DNA of 48,634 nt from CANJDH01 sp964443245 (GCA_964443245.1 CAYUEG010000017.1:1-48634), one strand, 5' to 3'. Positions 39,780-48,634 are shown, counted from the stretch's first letter. Program-made: numbers and translations. Notes: generated by a model from the letters alone, not told the origin.

Positions 39780-41591
39780 TCAGCCATTGGCCAACGGCCC
39801 CGCCGCCACCCAGCTGGCCGGCACATCCAAGGGCAGGTCGAGCAGCATTTGCGCCATGCCCTTGCCCAGCGGATCAACGCGCAGGCTCGCCATGCCGCCG
39901 CCATCGAGCGCCTCGTGCATGACGAAATTGAAGCCGTGAATGCCAGGCACCTCATGGCGCACCACCTCGCCCTTGACCAAGTGTCCAAAGTAGTGGCGCA
40001 CCGCCGCCGGCGTCAACTGTGCCCGCAACAGCGGCAGGTATTCCGGCTTGCGCGCAATGATGCCGATGTTGCTGATGTTCCCCTTGTCACCACTGCGGCC
40101 ATGGGCCAGTCTGACCAGGGGGACGCTCACACAAGGCGTTGCAGGTTGTGCCATCGCCAGGTCCGCTGCTGCCGGTGCCAAGGGCTCCACGGATGCCACG
40201 CCAGGCGGAATGGCCACCGGAAGGGATTGTCCGTCCAGGCGCACATGCACCTGCACCACGCCCTTGGGCAGGAGGAAGGAAAACATGCGCACGTTGGGCG
40301 CTGGTTTGCCGCGCCCGCCACCGCCGGCCCCCGTGGTTCCCGGCGACCACGAGGTACCGGCGGGTGCCACTTCACGCGCGAATACACCCAGGGCTTTGGG
40401 ATTTTCATGCCGCACCGACAGGCGCATGACCACCTCGCGCGACGCCCGCCCTCGCGAGTGCGGGCCGTACTGGTGCTCGGCACCAATCACCTCGAGGAAG
40501 GTCTCGAGATAATCGGCAAACTTGAGGCGCTTGAAGATGCCGCGCGTGCGCGCAAGGATCGCTTCGCCCGTGCGCTGTGCCTTGCGTGCGGCGTCGATGC
40601 CGGTGATCACCAGCATGGCCTGGGCACGCCAGCCATCGACATAGGTCGTGGACACCTTGTAGCTGTCAGTGGGCGGCCGGCCGCGCGCGCCTTGAACCCG
40701 AACCCGATGGCGTTCGGCGGGGCCTTCCTGCTCCATCGTCACCTGCGTGAAATCGCACACCACGTCCGGCAGGATGTAGGCGCGTGGATCACCTACTTCG
40801 TAGAGCATCTGCTCGGCCACCGTTGCAGGGCTTACCAGGCCCCCGGTACCGGCTGGCTTGGTGGTCACAAACGCACCGTCCGCATGGCATTCGACGATCG
40901 GATACCCGATATTCGCCCAATCAGGCACATCTTCCCAATCGGTAAACAGGCCGCCGGTAGCCTGCGCTCCGCACTCGATGATGTGGCCCGCAAGGGAGCC
41001 CTGCGCCAGCTTGTCGTAATCGTCCACCGCCCAGCCGAATTCGTGCATCAGGGGGCCGAGCGTCACTGCGCTGTCGACACAACGGCCGGTAATGACCACA
41101 TCGGCACCGTGCCTGAGTGCTGCGGCAATCGGCACCGCACCGAGATAGGCGTTGGCGGACAGGATCCTTTCGGGCAGCGGCGCGCCGGAGAACATTTCCT
41201 TCACACCGGCGGCGCGCAGCGCCGGAAGTTGGTCCAGCACATCATCTCCCTCGACGACGGCGATCTTCAGCGGCACGCCCTCTGCCTCGCACAGACGTGC
41301 CAATGCCGCTGCACAGGCCTGCGGGTTGACCCCGCCGGCGTTGCTCACCACCTTGATGCCTTTGGCGGCGACGTCCTTGAGCACCGATTTCATTGCGACA
41401 TCGACAAAATCGGTGGCGTAGCCAAACGCCGCATCCTTGGTCTTGGCATTGATCAGGATCGACATGGTCAATTCGGCCAGGTAGTCGAACACCAGATAAT
41501 CAATGCCGGCTGCCACCAGCTGTGGTGCCCCCAGCGCGCTATCACCCCAGAAGCCGGAAGCGCCGCCGATGCGGATGATTTTCTCGCTCAT
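39780..41591 (-). CDS. AtuA-family (DUF1446) protein
   Basis: A 603-residue protein with an N-terminal DUF1446/AtuA domain (about 5-445; start IRIGGASGFWGDSALGAPQL, later GADVVITGRCVDSAVTLGPL) and the C-terminal AtuA-like ferredoxin-fold domain (about 500-600, with VRLAHGRSGDKGNISNIGII). AtuA is needed for citronellol/geraniol breakdown in Pseudomonas, but its reaction is unproven, and many homologues lie in other acyl-CoA or hydroxy-acid clusters. None of the atuBCDEFG genes is here. I start at ATG 41591 (MSEKIIRIGG), discarding an upstream extension. It is divergent from fumarase. Confidence 0.88.
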   Translation of the reverse strand: MSEKIIRIGGASGFWGDSALGAPQLVAAGIDYLVFDYLAELTMSILINAKTKDAAFGYATDFVDVAMKSVLKDVAAKGIKVVSNAGGVNPQACAAALARLCEAEGVPLKIAVVEGDDVLDQLPALRAAGVKEMFSGAPLPERILSANAYLGAVPIAAALRHGADVVITGRCVDSAVTLGPLMHEFGWAVDDYDKLAQGSLAGHIIECGAQATGGLFTDWEDVPDWANIGYPIVECHADGAFVTTKPAGTGGLVSPATVAEQMLYEVGDPRAYILPDVVCDFTQVTMEQEGPAERHRVRVQGARGRPPTDSYKVSTTYVDGWRAQAMLVITGIDAARKAQRTGEAILARTRGIFKRLKFADYLETFLEVIGAEHQYGPHSRGRASREVVMRLSVRHENPKALGVFAREVAPAGTSWSPGTTGAGGGGRGKPAPNVRMFSFLLPKGVVQVHVRLDGQSLPVAIPPGVASVEPLAPAAADLAMAQPATPCVSVPLVRLAHGRSGDKGNISNIGIIARKPEYLPLLRAQLTPAAVRHYFGHLVKGEVVRHEVPGIHGFNFVMHEALDGGGMASLRVDPLGKGMAQMLLDLPLDVPASWVAAGPLANG

Positions 41592-41743
41592 GGTCAAAGG
41601 TGAAAGGTTGGTGGCGTAAAATTCAAGTTTACCGTCTTGACTGCAGCCGGCTTCCACCTCACCGGGTGCAGTCGGCCTTGCCGCGTTTCTGCCCCTGCCT
41701 GTCGTACCCGCCTACCCCTTCTTTTTTCCGCTCCGGACCTGCC

Positions 41744-43276
41744 ATGACCACCACCATTCGCTACGAAGACTTTGTCTCGTCCATTGCCGACGCCCTGCAG
41801 TTCATTTCCTACTACCACCCGAAGGATTACCTGCAGCATCTGGCACGGGCCTATGAGCGCGAGCAGTCGCCCGCCGCGAAGGACGCGATTGCCCAGATCC
41901 TGACGAACAGCCGCATGAGTGCGGAAGGCCACCGGCCGATCTGCCAGGACACCGGCATCGTCAACATCTTCCTCAAGATCGGCATGGACGTGAAGTTTGA
42001 AGGATTTTCCGCCGGCGTCACCGATGCCTGCAACGAAGGCGTGCGCCGCGGCTACATGCACCCGGACAATCTCTTGCGCGGTTCGGTGCTGGCTGACCCG
42101 CAGTTCTCGCGCAAGAACACCAAGGACAACTCGCCCGCGGTGATCAACATGGAGCTGGTGCCAGGCAACACCATCGATATCAACGTCGCGGCCAAGGGCG
42201 GCGGCTCGGAGAACAAATCCAAGCTCATCATGATGAACCCCTCCGACAGCCTGGTCGACTGGGTCATCAAGACGGTGCCGACCATGGGTGCCGGCTGGTG
42301 CCCGCCGGGCATGCTCGGCATTGGCATCGGCGGCACGGCCGAGAAAGCCATGCTGATGGCCAAGGAAGTGCTGATGGAGCCGATCGACATGCACGAACTG
42401 CTGGCGCGTGGCCCCAAGGACAAGGTCGAGGAACTGCGCATCGAGCTCTATGAAAAGGTCAACGCGCTGGGCATTGGCGCCCAGGGCCTGGGCGGCCTCA
42501 CCACCGTGCTCGACGTGAAGATCCTGCAATACCCGACCCACGCGGCTTCCAAGCCGGTGGCAATGATTCCGAATTGCGCGGCGACCCGTCACGTGCACTT
42601 CGTGCTCGACGGCTCCGGCCCCGCCGTGTTCGAGCCGCCTTCGCTCGACGATTGGCCCAAGGTCAACTGGACGCCCGATGTCGAGAAAAGCCGCCGTGTC
42701 GATGTCAACACCCTGACCAAAGAGCAGGTCGCCTCCTGGAAGCCGGGCGAAACCCTGCTGCTCAACGGCAAGATCCTCACCGGGCGGGATGCCGCACACA
42801 AGCGTATCCAGGACATGCTGGCCAAGGGCGAGAAGCTGCCCGTCGATTTCACCAACCGCATCATCTATTACGTGGGCCCGGTCGATCCGGTGCGCGACGA
42901 AGTCGTGGGCCCGGCTGGCCCGACCACCGCAACCCGCATGGACAAGTTCACCGAGATGATGCTGGCCCAAACCGGCCTGATCTCGATGATCGGCAAGGCC
43001 GAGCGCGGGCCGGTGGCGATCGAGGCGATCAAGAAGCACAAGAGTGCCTACTTGATGGCCGTGGGCGGTGCCGCCTACCTCGTCGCCAAGGCGATCAAAC
43101 AGTCCAAAGTGGTCGGCTTTGCCGACCTCGGCATGGAAGCGATCTACGAATTCGATGTCAAGGACATGCCGGTCACGGTAGCGGTGGATTCAGGCGGCAC
43201 CTCGGCCCACATCACCGGCCCGGCGATGTGGAGCCAGCGCATCCATGATCTGAAGATCCCGCTGAAGGTGGCGTGA
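41744..43276 (+). CDS. Class I fumarate hydratase
   Basis: Iron-sulfur fumarase of 510 residues, single chain with fused alpha and beta parts. It interconverts fumarate and malate with a [4Fe-4S] cluster; the three cluster cysteines are Cys67 (RPICQDTG), Cys186 (GWCPPG) and Cys278 (PNCAATRH). The beta-part motif is GPTTATRMDKF. The class also includes tartrate dehydratase and mesaconase, so with an FAH-family enzyme next door another dicarboxylate is possible. ATG 41744 begins MTTTIRYEDF; longer in-frame readings lack similarity. Its stop touches the start of the next gene (TGATG). Confidence 0.93.
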   Translation: MTTTIRYEDFVSSIADALQFISYYHPKDYLQHLARAYEREQSPAAKDAIAQILTNSRMSAEGHRPICQDTGIVNIFLKIGMDVKFEGFSAGVTDACNEGVRRGYMHPDNLLRGSVLADPQFSRKNTKDNSPAVINMELVPGNTIDINVAAKGGGSENKSKLIMMNPSDSLVDWVIKTVPTMGAGWCPPGMLGIGIGGTAEKAMLMAKEVLMEPIDMHELLARGPKDKVEELRIELYEKVNALGIGAQGLGGLTTVLDVKILQYPTHAASKPVAMIPNCAATRHVHFVLDGSGPAVFEPPSLDDWPKVNWTPDVEKSRRVDVNTLTKEQVASWKPGETLLLNGKILTGRDAAHKRIQDMLAKGEKLPVDFTNRIIYYVGPVDPVRDEVVGPAGPTTATRMDKFTEMMLAQTGLISMIGKAERGPVAIEAIKKHKSAYLMAVGGAAYLVAKAIKQSKVVGFADLGMEAIYEFDVKDMPVTVAVDSGGTSAHITGPAMWSQRIHDLKIPLKVA

Positions 43277-44061
43277 TGACGCAGTGGGTCCGCTTTACGC
43301 ATGAAGGTGCCACCGGGTTCGGCACGCTGGACGGCGACACCATCGGCGTGCACGCGGGCGACATGTTCGCCGGCAGCGCCCCGACCGGCAGGAAGCTCGC
43401 GCTCGCCAGCGTTACCCTGCTGCCGCCCTGCGTGCCGAGCAAGATGCCTGCGCTGTGGAACAACTTCCACGAACGTGCGGCCAAGGAAGGCAACCCGATT
43501 CCGCTGGACCCGCTTTATTTCCTGAAGAGCAACAATTCGTTTTGCGCCCACGGCGAGACCATCAGAAAGCCGCCGCACTTTGGCGGCAAGGTCATTTTCG
43601 AGGCCGAACTGGGCATCGTCATCGGTAAACGGGCCAGCCACGTCAGCGTGGAAGAAGCGCCCGCCTTCATCTTCGGCTACACCTGCGTCAACGACGTGAC
43701 GGCTGTGGAAATCCTGCGCATGGACAAGACCTTCGAGCAGTGGACGCGCTCCAAGGGTTTCGATACGTTTGGCCCGTTCGGCCCGGTGATCACGACCGGC
43801 ATTGATCCTGCCAACCTGCGCATCAAGGCCATTCTGGTGCAGCCTGATGGCGCGGTGCAGGAACGGCAGAATTATCCGGTCTCGGACATGGTGTTCTCGC
43901 CCGCGCAGCAGGTCAGCATGATCTCGCGTGACATGACGCTGGAACCCGGCGACATCATCGCCTGCGGCACCTCGGTCGGGGCCGGTGCAATGAAGCCCGG
44001 CAGCGTGATCCGCGTTGAAATCGACGGCGTCGGCACCCTGGAAAACCGCTACGCCGCGTAG
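43276..44061 (+). CDS. Fumarylacetoacetate hydrolase (FAH) family protein
   Basis: FAH-superfamily enzyme of 261 residues, which binds Mg and cleaves or decarboxylates oxo-acids. The metal-binding and fold motifs are FEAELGIVIGKRA, GYTCVNDVTAVE, KGFDTFGPFGPVI and the tail EPGDIIACGTSVGAGAMKPG. Relatives include 2-hydroxyhepta-2,4-diene-1,7-dioate isomerase, acylpyruvases and oxaloacetate decarboxylases. It starts one base into the fumarase stop (TGATG), so the two are translated together. Oxaloacetate or acylpyruvate chemistry beside a fumarase is plausible but unproven. An alternative GTG start lies three bases upstream. Confidence 0.9.
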   Translation: MTQWVRFTHEGATGFGTLDGDTIGVHAGDMFAGSAPTGRKLALASVTLLPPCVPSKMPALWNNFHERAAKEGNPIPLDPLYFLKSNNSFCAHGETIRKPPHFGGKVIFEAELGIVIGKRASHVSVEEAPAFIFGYTCVNDVTAVEILRMDKTFEQWTRSKGFDTFGPFGPVITTGIDPANLRIKAILVQPDGAVQERQNYPVSDMVFSPAQQVSMISRDMTLEPGDIIACGTSVGAGAMKPGSVIRVEIDGVGTLENRYAA

Positions 44062-44124
44062 ACGACCGCTTCTCCGGTCGCGACGGGCTCTCCTCTGGAG
44101 TCACCGCATGCCGCGCAAACCCTT

Positions 44125-44153
44125 GGTGGGAGCGCCTCTCCGCGTTTCCCACC
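44125..44153. terminator. Hairpin between convergent genes
   Basis: GGTGGGA and TCCCACC form a 7-bp stem around a 15-base loop between the FAH-family stop and the Bug-receptor stop. No U-run follows, so this is a weak terminator call. Confidence 0.35.
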
Positions 44154-44165
44154 AGTAGCGTTGGC

Positions 44166-45146
44166 TCAGTCGGCCTTGATGCCGGCGGCCTCGATGAATT
44201 TCTTCCAGCGGGCGATATCGTTGCGGATCACCGTGCTGATTTCCTCCGGTGTGCTGGTGCTGGGGATCAGACCCTGCTTCAACAGCGTCTCGCGGATGTC
44301 GGGCATCGCCAGGATGGCCGCCACCTCGCGGTTGACCCGCGCCGTGATCTCGCGCGGGGTGTTGGCCGGCCCGGCAATCCAGTAATACAGGTCGATATCG
44401 AGGTTCTTCAGGTTCAGTTCGGCAAAGCTGGGCATGTCGGGCGCCAGCACGGAACGGCTCTCGCCCGACACCGCAATCACGTTGAGCTTGCCGGCGCGGG
44501 CAAACGGCTGCGCGGTGTGCACCGGCAGCACCGCCATCTGCACCTGGCCGCCCAACAAATCGGTGTTCGCGGCAGCGGCGTTCTTGTAGGGCACATGCAC
44601 GATGTCCAGGTTCAGGCGCTGTTTGAGCAACTCGATCGCCAGGTGCTGCGGCGTGCCGTTGCCGGGCGAGCCGTAGTTGACCTTGCCCGGGCGCGCCCGC
44701 ACATACGCCGCCAGTTCATCCAGGGTCTTCACCGGCAGCACGTTCGGGTTCACCACCAGCGCCACGTTGCCCGTGGCAAGTTTGCCCATCACGGTGAAGT
44801 CGTTCACCGGATCGTAAGGCAGATTCTTGTACAGCGCCGGCGTGATCACGAAGGTATTGACCGTGATCATCAGCGTATGGCCATTCGGCTGCGCCTTGGC
44901 GACAAAATCGGCCCCAAGGTTGCCACTGGCACCCGCCTTGTTCTCGACGATCACGCCTTGCCCAAGGCGCTCCGACAGCTTGGGTGCCAGAGTGCGCGCA
45001 ATGATGTCGATGCCGGTGCCAGGAGCGTACGGAACCACAATGGTCACCGGGCGTTGCGGCCAGACTTGCGCCTGCGCCGGCACATGCGCGCCCAACATCA
45101 CCAGGGCAACGAGGGACGTGATCCAGGTCTTCAGATGGTGGTACAT
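44166..45146 (-). CDS. Bug-family periplasmic solute receptor (TTT system)
   Basis: Second tripartite tricarboxylate transporter receptor, 326 residues. A signal peptide (about 1-27, ending VPAQAQ) precedes WPQRPVTIVVPYAPGTGIDI. Family blocks include GANLGADFVAK-like SGNLGADFVAKAQPNGHT, VNYGSPGNGTPQHL and VPYKNAAAANTDLLGGQV. It lies three bases after an amidohydrolase gene on the same strand, so it probably brings in that enzyme's substrate or a precursor, likely an aromatic or dicarboxylic acid. No membrane subunits are adjacent. Confidence 0.93.
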   Translation of the reverse strand: MYHHLKTWITSLVALVMLGAHVPAQAQVWPQRPVTIVVPYAPGTGIDIIARTLAPKLSERLGQGVIVENKAGASGNLGADFVAKAQPNGHTLMITVNTFVITPALYKNLPYDPVNDFTVMGKLATGNVALVVNPNVLPVKTLDELAAYVRARPGKVNYGSPGNGTPQHLAIELLKQRLNLDIVHVPYKNAAAANTDLLGGQVQMAVLPVHTAQPFARAGKLNVIAVSGESRSVLAPDMPSFAELNLKNLDIDLYYWIAGPANTPREITARVNREVAAILAMPDIRETLLKQGLIPSTSTPEEISTVIRNDIARWKKFIEAAGIKAD

Positions 45147-45149
45147 GAA

Positions 45150-46178
45150 TCAGGCCTCCTTTGGCGCCCTGCCCGACGCGAGCAGTTTCAGCGCATTCTC
45201 GAAATAGATTTTACGGCGCTCCGCCTCGGAGAGCTTGAGATCCTCGATCGAGCGGATGCCCTCGCGGATGAACATGGGCCCGCCTTCCGGATCAAACGGG
45301 CAATCGCTGGCAAACACCACCTTGTCGGGCCCAAAAAAATCCAGGCCGCAGCGCAGGGCCGAGCTGGAGCCGCCCAGCACCGTGTCGGCATAAAACATCC
45401 TGAAATACTCGATCGGCTTCTTCGCCATGCGCTTGAGGATGTCCGCATCGTTGTCATCGACGCTGCGGCTGCCCAGCTGCGCCCACAGCGTATCCATGCG
45501 GCCGGCGAAGTAAGGCGCCATCGCACCGCAGTGGTGAGTAATGACGCGCAGCTCGGGCAGTTTCTCCAGCATCCCCGAGAACACCAGGCGCGCCATCGCG
45601 ACGCTGGTTTCGTAGGGCCAACCCAGCACCTGCCAGATTTCATACTTGGATTTCTGTTCGCTCGGGTAATCCGGCCGCGAGCCGGGGCGAATCGGATGCA
45701 TCCACACCGGCATGCCATGGTGCTGCGTGATGCGTTCGAACACCGGGTAGAACTCCTCCTCATCCAGCGCTCGCCCGTTCACGCTGGTGGTGAGCTGGAT
45801 GCCGCGCGCGCCCAGCTGGTTGATGGCGCGGTCCATCTCTTCCAGCGCGGCCGGTACATTGTTCATCGGCAGGGAGGCGACAAACGCCGGGAACTGCTGC
45901 GGCCATCTGCGCACCATCGCGGCCATGCCATCGTTGGCAACCCGGGCAAAGCCCGGTGCGACGTCCGGGCCACCCAGCGTCTCGGGAGGTGGCAGCGCCA
46001 GCGTCAACACCTGCTGCACATCGGGCCAGGCCTTGAGCATCTCGACCCGCGCTTCGATATCCCACAGCATGGTGAGGTTGGTCATGCGCTTGACGATGCC
46101 AGCATCCTTCGAATGCTGCTGCAGCAGTTCCAGGTAGGCACGTGGCATCACGTGGTTGAAGATGTCGATTTTTCTCAC
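45150..46178 (-). CDS. Amidohydrolase family 2 protein (ACMSD-like)
   Basis: Metal-dependent TIM-barrel enzyme of 342 residues from the amidohydrolase-2 group, which includes ACMSD, gamma-resorcylate decarboxylase and 4-oxalomesaconate hydratase. It starts MRKIDIFNHVMP, where the family's first metal motif HxH is reduced to a single His (FNHVMP). Further barrel ligands are MPVWMHPIRPG (His), LRVITHHCGAMAPYF (His-His) and VFASDCPFDPEGG (Asp). Such proteins usually decarboxylate or hydrate aromatic or diene acids. The gene is co-transcribed with the Bug receptor, three bases apart, and is transcribed away from the Sel1 gene. Confidence 0.88.
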   Translation of the reverse strand: MRKIDIFNHVMPRAYLELLQQHSKDAGIVKRMTNLTMLWDIEARVEMLKAWPDVQQVLTLALPPPETLGGPDVAPGFARVANDGMAAMVRRWPQQFPAFVASLPMNNVPAALEEMDRAINQLGARGIQLTTSVNGRALDEEEFYPVFERITQHHGMPVWMHPIRPGSRPDYPSEQKSKYEIWQVLGWPYETSVAMARLVFSGMLEKLPELRVITHHCGAMAPYFAGRMDTLWAQLGSRSVDDNDADILKRMAKKPIEYFRMFYADTVLGGSSSALRCGLDFFGPDKVVFASDCPFDPEGGPMFIREGIRSIEDLKLSEAERRKIYFENALKLLASGRAPKEA

Positions 46179-46358
46179 GGCGGGGACGGAAATCAGGAAT
46201 GAACAGGGTGAAAATGACGGCAGCCAGTTGCCAGCTGCACCGCGCGAAGAGGAGTGCCGCCGGCCGCGCAGTGTCCTGCGCCGGCCTGCCAGTTGTCAAT
46301 GGCCGACCGGTCTGGGGATGGTGGTATGCTCCCGCGAGCCACACCAACGGATCAACCC

Positions 46359-47333
46359 ATGCCTTCTTCCTGGAAACTCCCCCGCCCATGGTGCGTTTGC
46401 GCCCGCCCCACCCTGGCGCTGGTCGTCGCGCTGACTGCCTCGCCCGGCATGGCGCAACAGTCAGTCCCTGCCGCGACGGAATCGCCTGCCGCAGCCGCAG
46501 ACGTGGCAGCGCCGCCAGCGGCAGCCACAGTCCCCGTTGTCAAGAAGGACGATGACGCCTTCCTGCGCGGCATGCAGGCCAAATCGAAGAACCAGGTGCC
46601 TCTGGCGATCAAGGAATTCACGCAGGCGGCCGCCTCCGGCCACGCCGATGCCCAGCACCTGTTGGGCATCATGTACTTGCGCGGTGATGGCGTCAAGGCA
46701 GACCCAAAGCAAGCCCTCGCCTGGTTCGAGCAGGCACTCGAGCGTAACCACCCGCTGGCCGCCACGGCCATGGGTGAAATGAACGAGCATGGCAACGGCG
46801 TACCGAAGAACCCTGCCAGGGCGGCAGTGCTTTACGAGCGTGCCGCCGTGCTGGGCTTTCCGCCGGCCCAGACCAAGCTGGGCGCGTTGTATGAACACGG
46901 CACCGGGGTGCCGCAGAACGACCACACGGCCATCGACTGGTACTCGCTGGCTGCAGCGCAGGGCTACTGGGATGCCCAGCATCGCCTGGGCAAGATGCTG
47001 CGCGAGAACAAGTCGAAGGATCTCGAGTACCGCGAGGCGCTGCGTCTGTTCGAGGCTTCGGCCAAGGGAGGCAACTCGCACGCGAAGGTCTCGCTGGGGG
47101 AAATGTACGAAGAAGGCGTGGGCGTCCGGGCAGACCGCAACAAGGCCGCCCAGCTGTACCGCGAGGCAATCAGGGAGGGCGAGGTCTCCGGCAAGCGCAA
47201 GCTGGCCGACCTTCTGGCCGGCAAGTCCAAGCCTGGGTTGATGCTGGTCAGCACCCAGCCGGTCAAGGTGACGGCAGTCAAGGTGGCGGCGGTCAAGACA
47301 TCCGCACCCGCCGCCGCGAAAAAGCAGAACTAA
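46359..47333 (+). CDS. Secreted Sel1-repeat protein
   Basis: A 324-residue protein with an N-terminal signal (about 1-33: PTLALVVALTASPGMAQ) and a low-complexity Ala/Pro stretch (about 36-60). It carries about five Sel1-like (TPR-related) repeats, with cores such as ADAQHLLGIMYLRGDGVKAD, PAQTKLGALYEHGTGVPQND and SHAKVSLGEMYEEGVGVRAD. The tail is Lys/Val/Ala-rich. Sel1 proteins act as scaffolds in the envelope. ATG 46359 is the Met right before the signal; an upstream reading adds unrelated residues. It is 24 bp before fumarylacetoacetase, but a functional link is not evident. Confidence 0.88.
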   Translation: MPSSWKLPRPWCVCARPTLALVVALTASPGMAQQSVPAATESPAAAADVAAPPAAATVPVVKKDDDAFLRGMQAKSKNQVPLAIKEFTQAAASGHADAQHLLGIMYLRGDGVKADPKQALAWFEQALERNHPLAATAMGEMNEHGNGVPKNPARAAVLYERAAVLGFPPAQTKLGALYEHGTGVPQNDHTAIDWYSLAAAQGYWDAQHRLGKMLRENKSKDLEYREALRLFEASAKGGNSHAKVSLGEMYEEGVGVRADRNKAAQLYREAIREGEVSGKRKLADLLAGKSKPGLMLVSTQPVKVTAVKVAAVKTSAPAAAKKQN

Positions 47334-47357
47334 GAGCAGAACTGACAGGAACGCTTC

Positions 47358-48634
47358 ATGGCACTGAACGAAACACACGACCCAAAACTCTCAAGCTGGG
47401 TGGCCTCTGCCAACGCCACCGATGCCGATTTCACGATCCAGAACCTGCCCTATGGCGCGTTTCGCCGCAAGGGCAGCACCGAGCCGTATCGCATTGGCGT
47501 AGCGATTGGTGACCAGATTCTCGACCTCACCGCAGCGAGCAAGGCGGGTGTGTTCGAAGGCGCAGCGGCTGACGCCCTCGCCCTGCTGCAGGGAAGCAGC
47601 CTCAATGCCTTCATGGGCGCCGGTGCCGCGGCCTGGAGTGCCCTGAGACTGGCGCTCTCGCGTGCCCTGCGTGCCGGCAGCGCAGCGGAAGTGAAACTGA
47701 AGGCGGCGCTGGTACCGCAGTCCGATTGCGAGATGACAGTGCCGGCCACCATCGGCGACTACACCGATTTCTTCACCTCGATCCACCACGCCACCTCGGT
47801 GGGCAAGCTGTTCCGCCCGGACAACCCGCTGCTGCCCAACTACAAGTACGTGCCGATTGCGTATCACGGCCGCTCTTCCTCGATCGGCGTTTCCGGTCAG
47901 ACGTTCCCGCGCCCGATGGGCCAGATCAAGGGGCCGAATGATGCGGCACCTGTCTTCGCTGCCTGCAAGCGCCTCGACTATGAACTGGAGATGGCCGTCT
48001 TCATCGGCCCCGGCAATGCCCAGGGCAAGCGGGTCACGATGGACCAGGCCGAGGCGCACGCCTTCGGCATGTGCCTGCTCAACGACTGGTCGGCGCGCGA
48101 CGTGCAAACCTGGGAATACCAGCCGCTGGGCCCGTTCCTGGCGAAGAACTTTGCCTCCACCATCTCTCCCTGGGTGGTGACCATGGAAGCACTGGAGCCC
48201 TACCGCACCGCATGGACGCGTGTGGCCGACGATCCGCAACCCCTGCCCTACCTCGATTCACCCGCCAACCGTGCCCACGGCGCCATCGACATCGCCGTGG
48301 AAGCCTGGCTGCAAACCGGCAAGATGCGGGCGGCTGGTATCGCACCGCACAAGCTTTCCGCCTCCAGTTTTCGCCACGCCTACTGGACCATCGCGCAAAT
48401 GATCGCGCACCACACTTCGGGCGGCTGCAATCTGCAACCGGGCGACCTGCTCGGCACCGGCACGCAATCCGGCCCGACCGCACCGGAAGCCGGCTCGATC
48501 CTCGAACTGACGGCCGGTGGCAAACAACCCATCGCGCTGCCCAATGGGGAGACGCGGACCTTCATCGAGGATCACGACACGCTGATTCTCACTGCGCATT
48601 GCACCAGGCCAGGCGCGGCGCGCATCGGCTTCGG
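47358..48634 (+). CDS. fahA: Fumarylacetoacetase (3' end outside window)
   Basis: Last enzyme of tyrosine/homogentisate breakdown: 4-fumarylacetoacetate and water give fumarate and acetoacetate. About 425 residues are visible and the frame is open at the window edge; the family is about 430-440 long, so only a few residues are missing. The N-terminal domain shows NLPYGAFRRKG. The catalytic domain shows ATIGDYTDFFTSIHHATSVG, YHGRSSSIGVSG, LDYELEMAVFIG, LLNDWSARDVQTWEYQPLGP and GTGTQSGPT. hmgA (homogentisate dioxygenase), its usual partner, is not in the window and may follow. Confidence 0.96.
   Translation, partial: MALNETHDPKLSSWVASANATDADFTIQNLPYGAFRRKGSTEPYRIGVAIGDQILDLTAASKAGVFEGAAADALALLQGSSLNAFMGAGAAAWSALRLALSRALRAGSAAEVKLKAALVPQSDCEMTVPATIGDYTDFFTSIHHATSVGKLFRPDNPLLPNYKYVPIAYHGRSSSIGVSGQTFPRPMGQIKGPNDAAPVFAACKRLDYELEMAVFIGPGNAQGKRVTMDQAEAHAFGMCLLNDWSARDVQTWEYQPLGPFLAKNFASTISPWVVTMEALEPYRTAWTRVADDPQPLPYLDSPANRAHGAIDIAVEAWLQTGKMRAAGIAPHKLSASSFRHAYWTIAQMIAHHTSGGCNLQPGDLLGTGTQSGPTAPEAGSILELTAGGKQPIALPNGETRTFIEDHDTLILTAHCTRPGAARIGF

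Noticed and set aside
39849..41603. Open frame of 584 codons antisense to the AtuA-family gene
   Set aside because: Codon-bias shadow. The opposite strand encodes a clear full-length family member, and this translation is His/Arg-rich without a fold.
41594..43039. Open frame of 481 codons antisense to fumarase
   Set aside because: Shadow of a conserved enzyme; no family features.
44125..44153. GGTGGGA/TCCCACC hairpin as a repetitive extragenic element
   Set aside because: No second copy with the same arms was noticed in the window; a simple intergenic hairpin is enough.
44517..46202. Open frame of 561 codons antisense to the Bug receptor and amidohydrolase
   Set aside because: It spans two well-supported opposite-strand genes and their junction, so it is a shadow.

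Overview
The window is GC-rich, densely coded chromosomal DNA, most likely from a betaproteobacterium of the order Burkholderiales. I infer this from the two Bug-type periplasmic receptors, the aat-bpt pair, the housekeeping gene types (parE, uup, glnS, rml operon) and the many small catabolic operons. No phage, insertion sequence, CRISPR array or rRNA gene is visible. One tRNA gene (Arg, CCT) is present. A run of 100 N at 2668-2767 marks a scaffold join. No gene-free stretch exceeds 300 bases; the longest are 28210-28498 (amtB control region), 36514-36776 and 14780-14982.

Layout. 1-5538 (+): a sugar-acid catabolic operon with a ThDP enzyme (5' end outside the window), a GntR regulator, a RuBisCO-like protein broken by the gap, a DUF1537 acid-sugar kinase and an SDR dehydrogenase. 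5551-7782 (-): katG. 7916-11311 (-): rmlBDAC for dTDP-L-rhamnose. 11445-12155 (+): a secreted FecR-domain protein. 12211-14779 (-): a CdsA paralogue, a PlsC-type acyltransferase and a lipoprotein-like hydrolase. 14983-16184 (+): an extradiol-dioxygenase-like VOC protein and a DUF1330 protein. 16255-20550 (-): parE, a 69-residue membrane protein and uup; 20554-20955 (-): a VOC protein. 21099-21173: tRNA-Arg. 21266-22497 (+): a haloacid dehalogenase and a NUDIX hydrolase. 22541-24098: a LysR regulator facing two tiny membrane proteins, closed by a strong terminator. 24131-26928 (+): two exported methyltransferase-fold proteins and an APC permease.

27007-28209 (-): amtB, with a sigma-54 promoter and NtrC-like sites upstream. 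28499-30803 (+): a Rieske protein, then aat and bpt of the bacterial N-degron pathway. 30961-34011 (+): a beta-hydroxyacid dehydrogenase, an enolase-superfamily enzyme and a Bug receptor. 34075-35880 (+): glnS. 35917-37444 (-): a flavodoxin-fold oxidoreductase, a 54-residue very basic protein and a hemerythrin. 37579-38271 (+): an ankyrin protein. 38349-39673 (-): an ECF sigma factor and its anti-sigma factor. 39780-46178: an AtuA/DUF1446 protein divergent from class I fumarase plus an FAH-family enzyme, and a convergent amidohydrolase plus Bug receptor. 46359-end (+): a Sel1-repeat protein and fumarylacetoacetase, cut by the window edge.

The loci most worth following are the RuBisCO-like protein operon, the exported methyltransferase/APC unit, the LysR-microprotein unit, and the paired DnaA boxes in front of parE.
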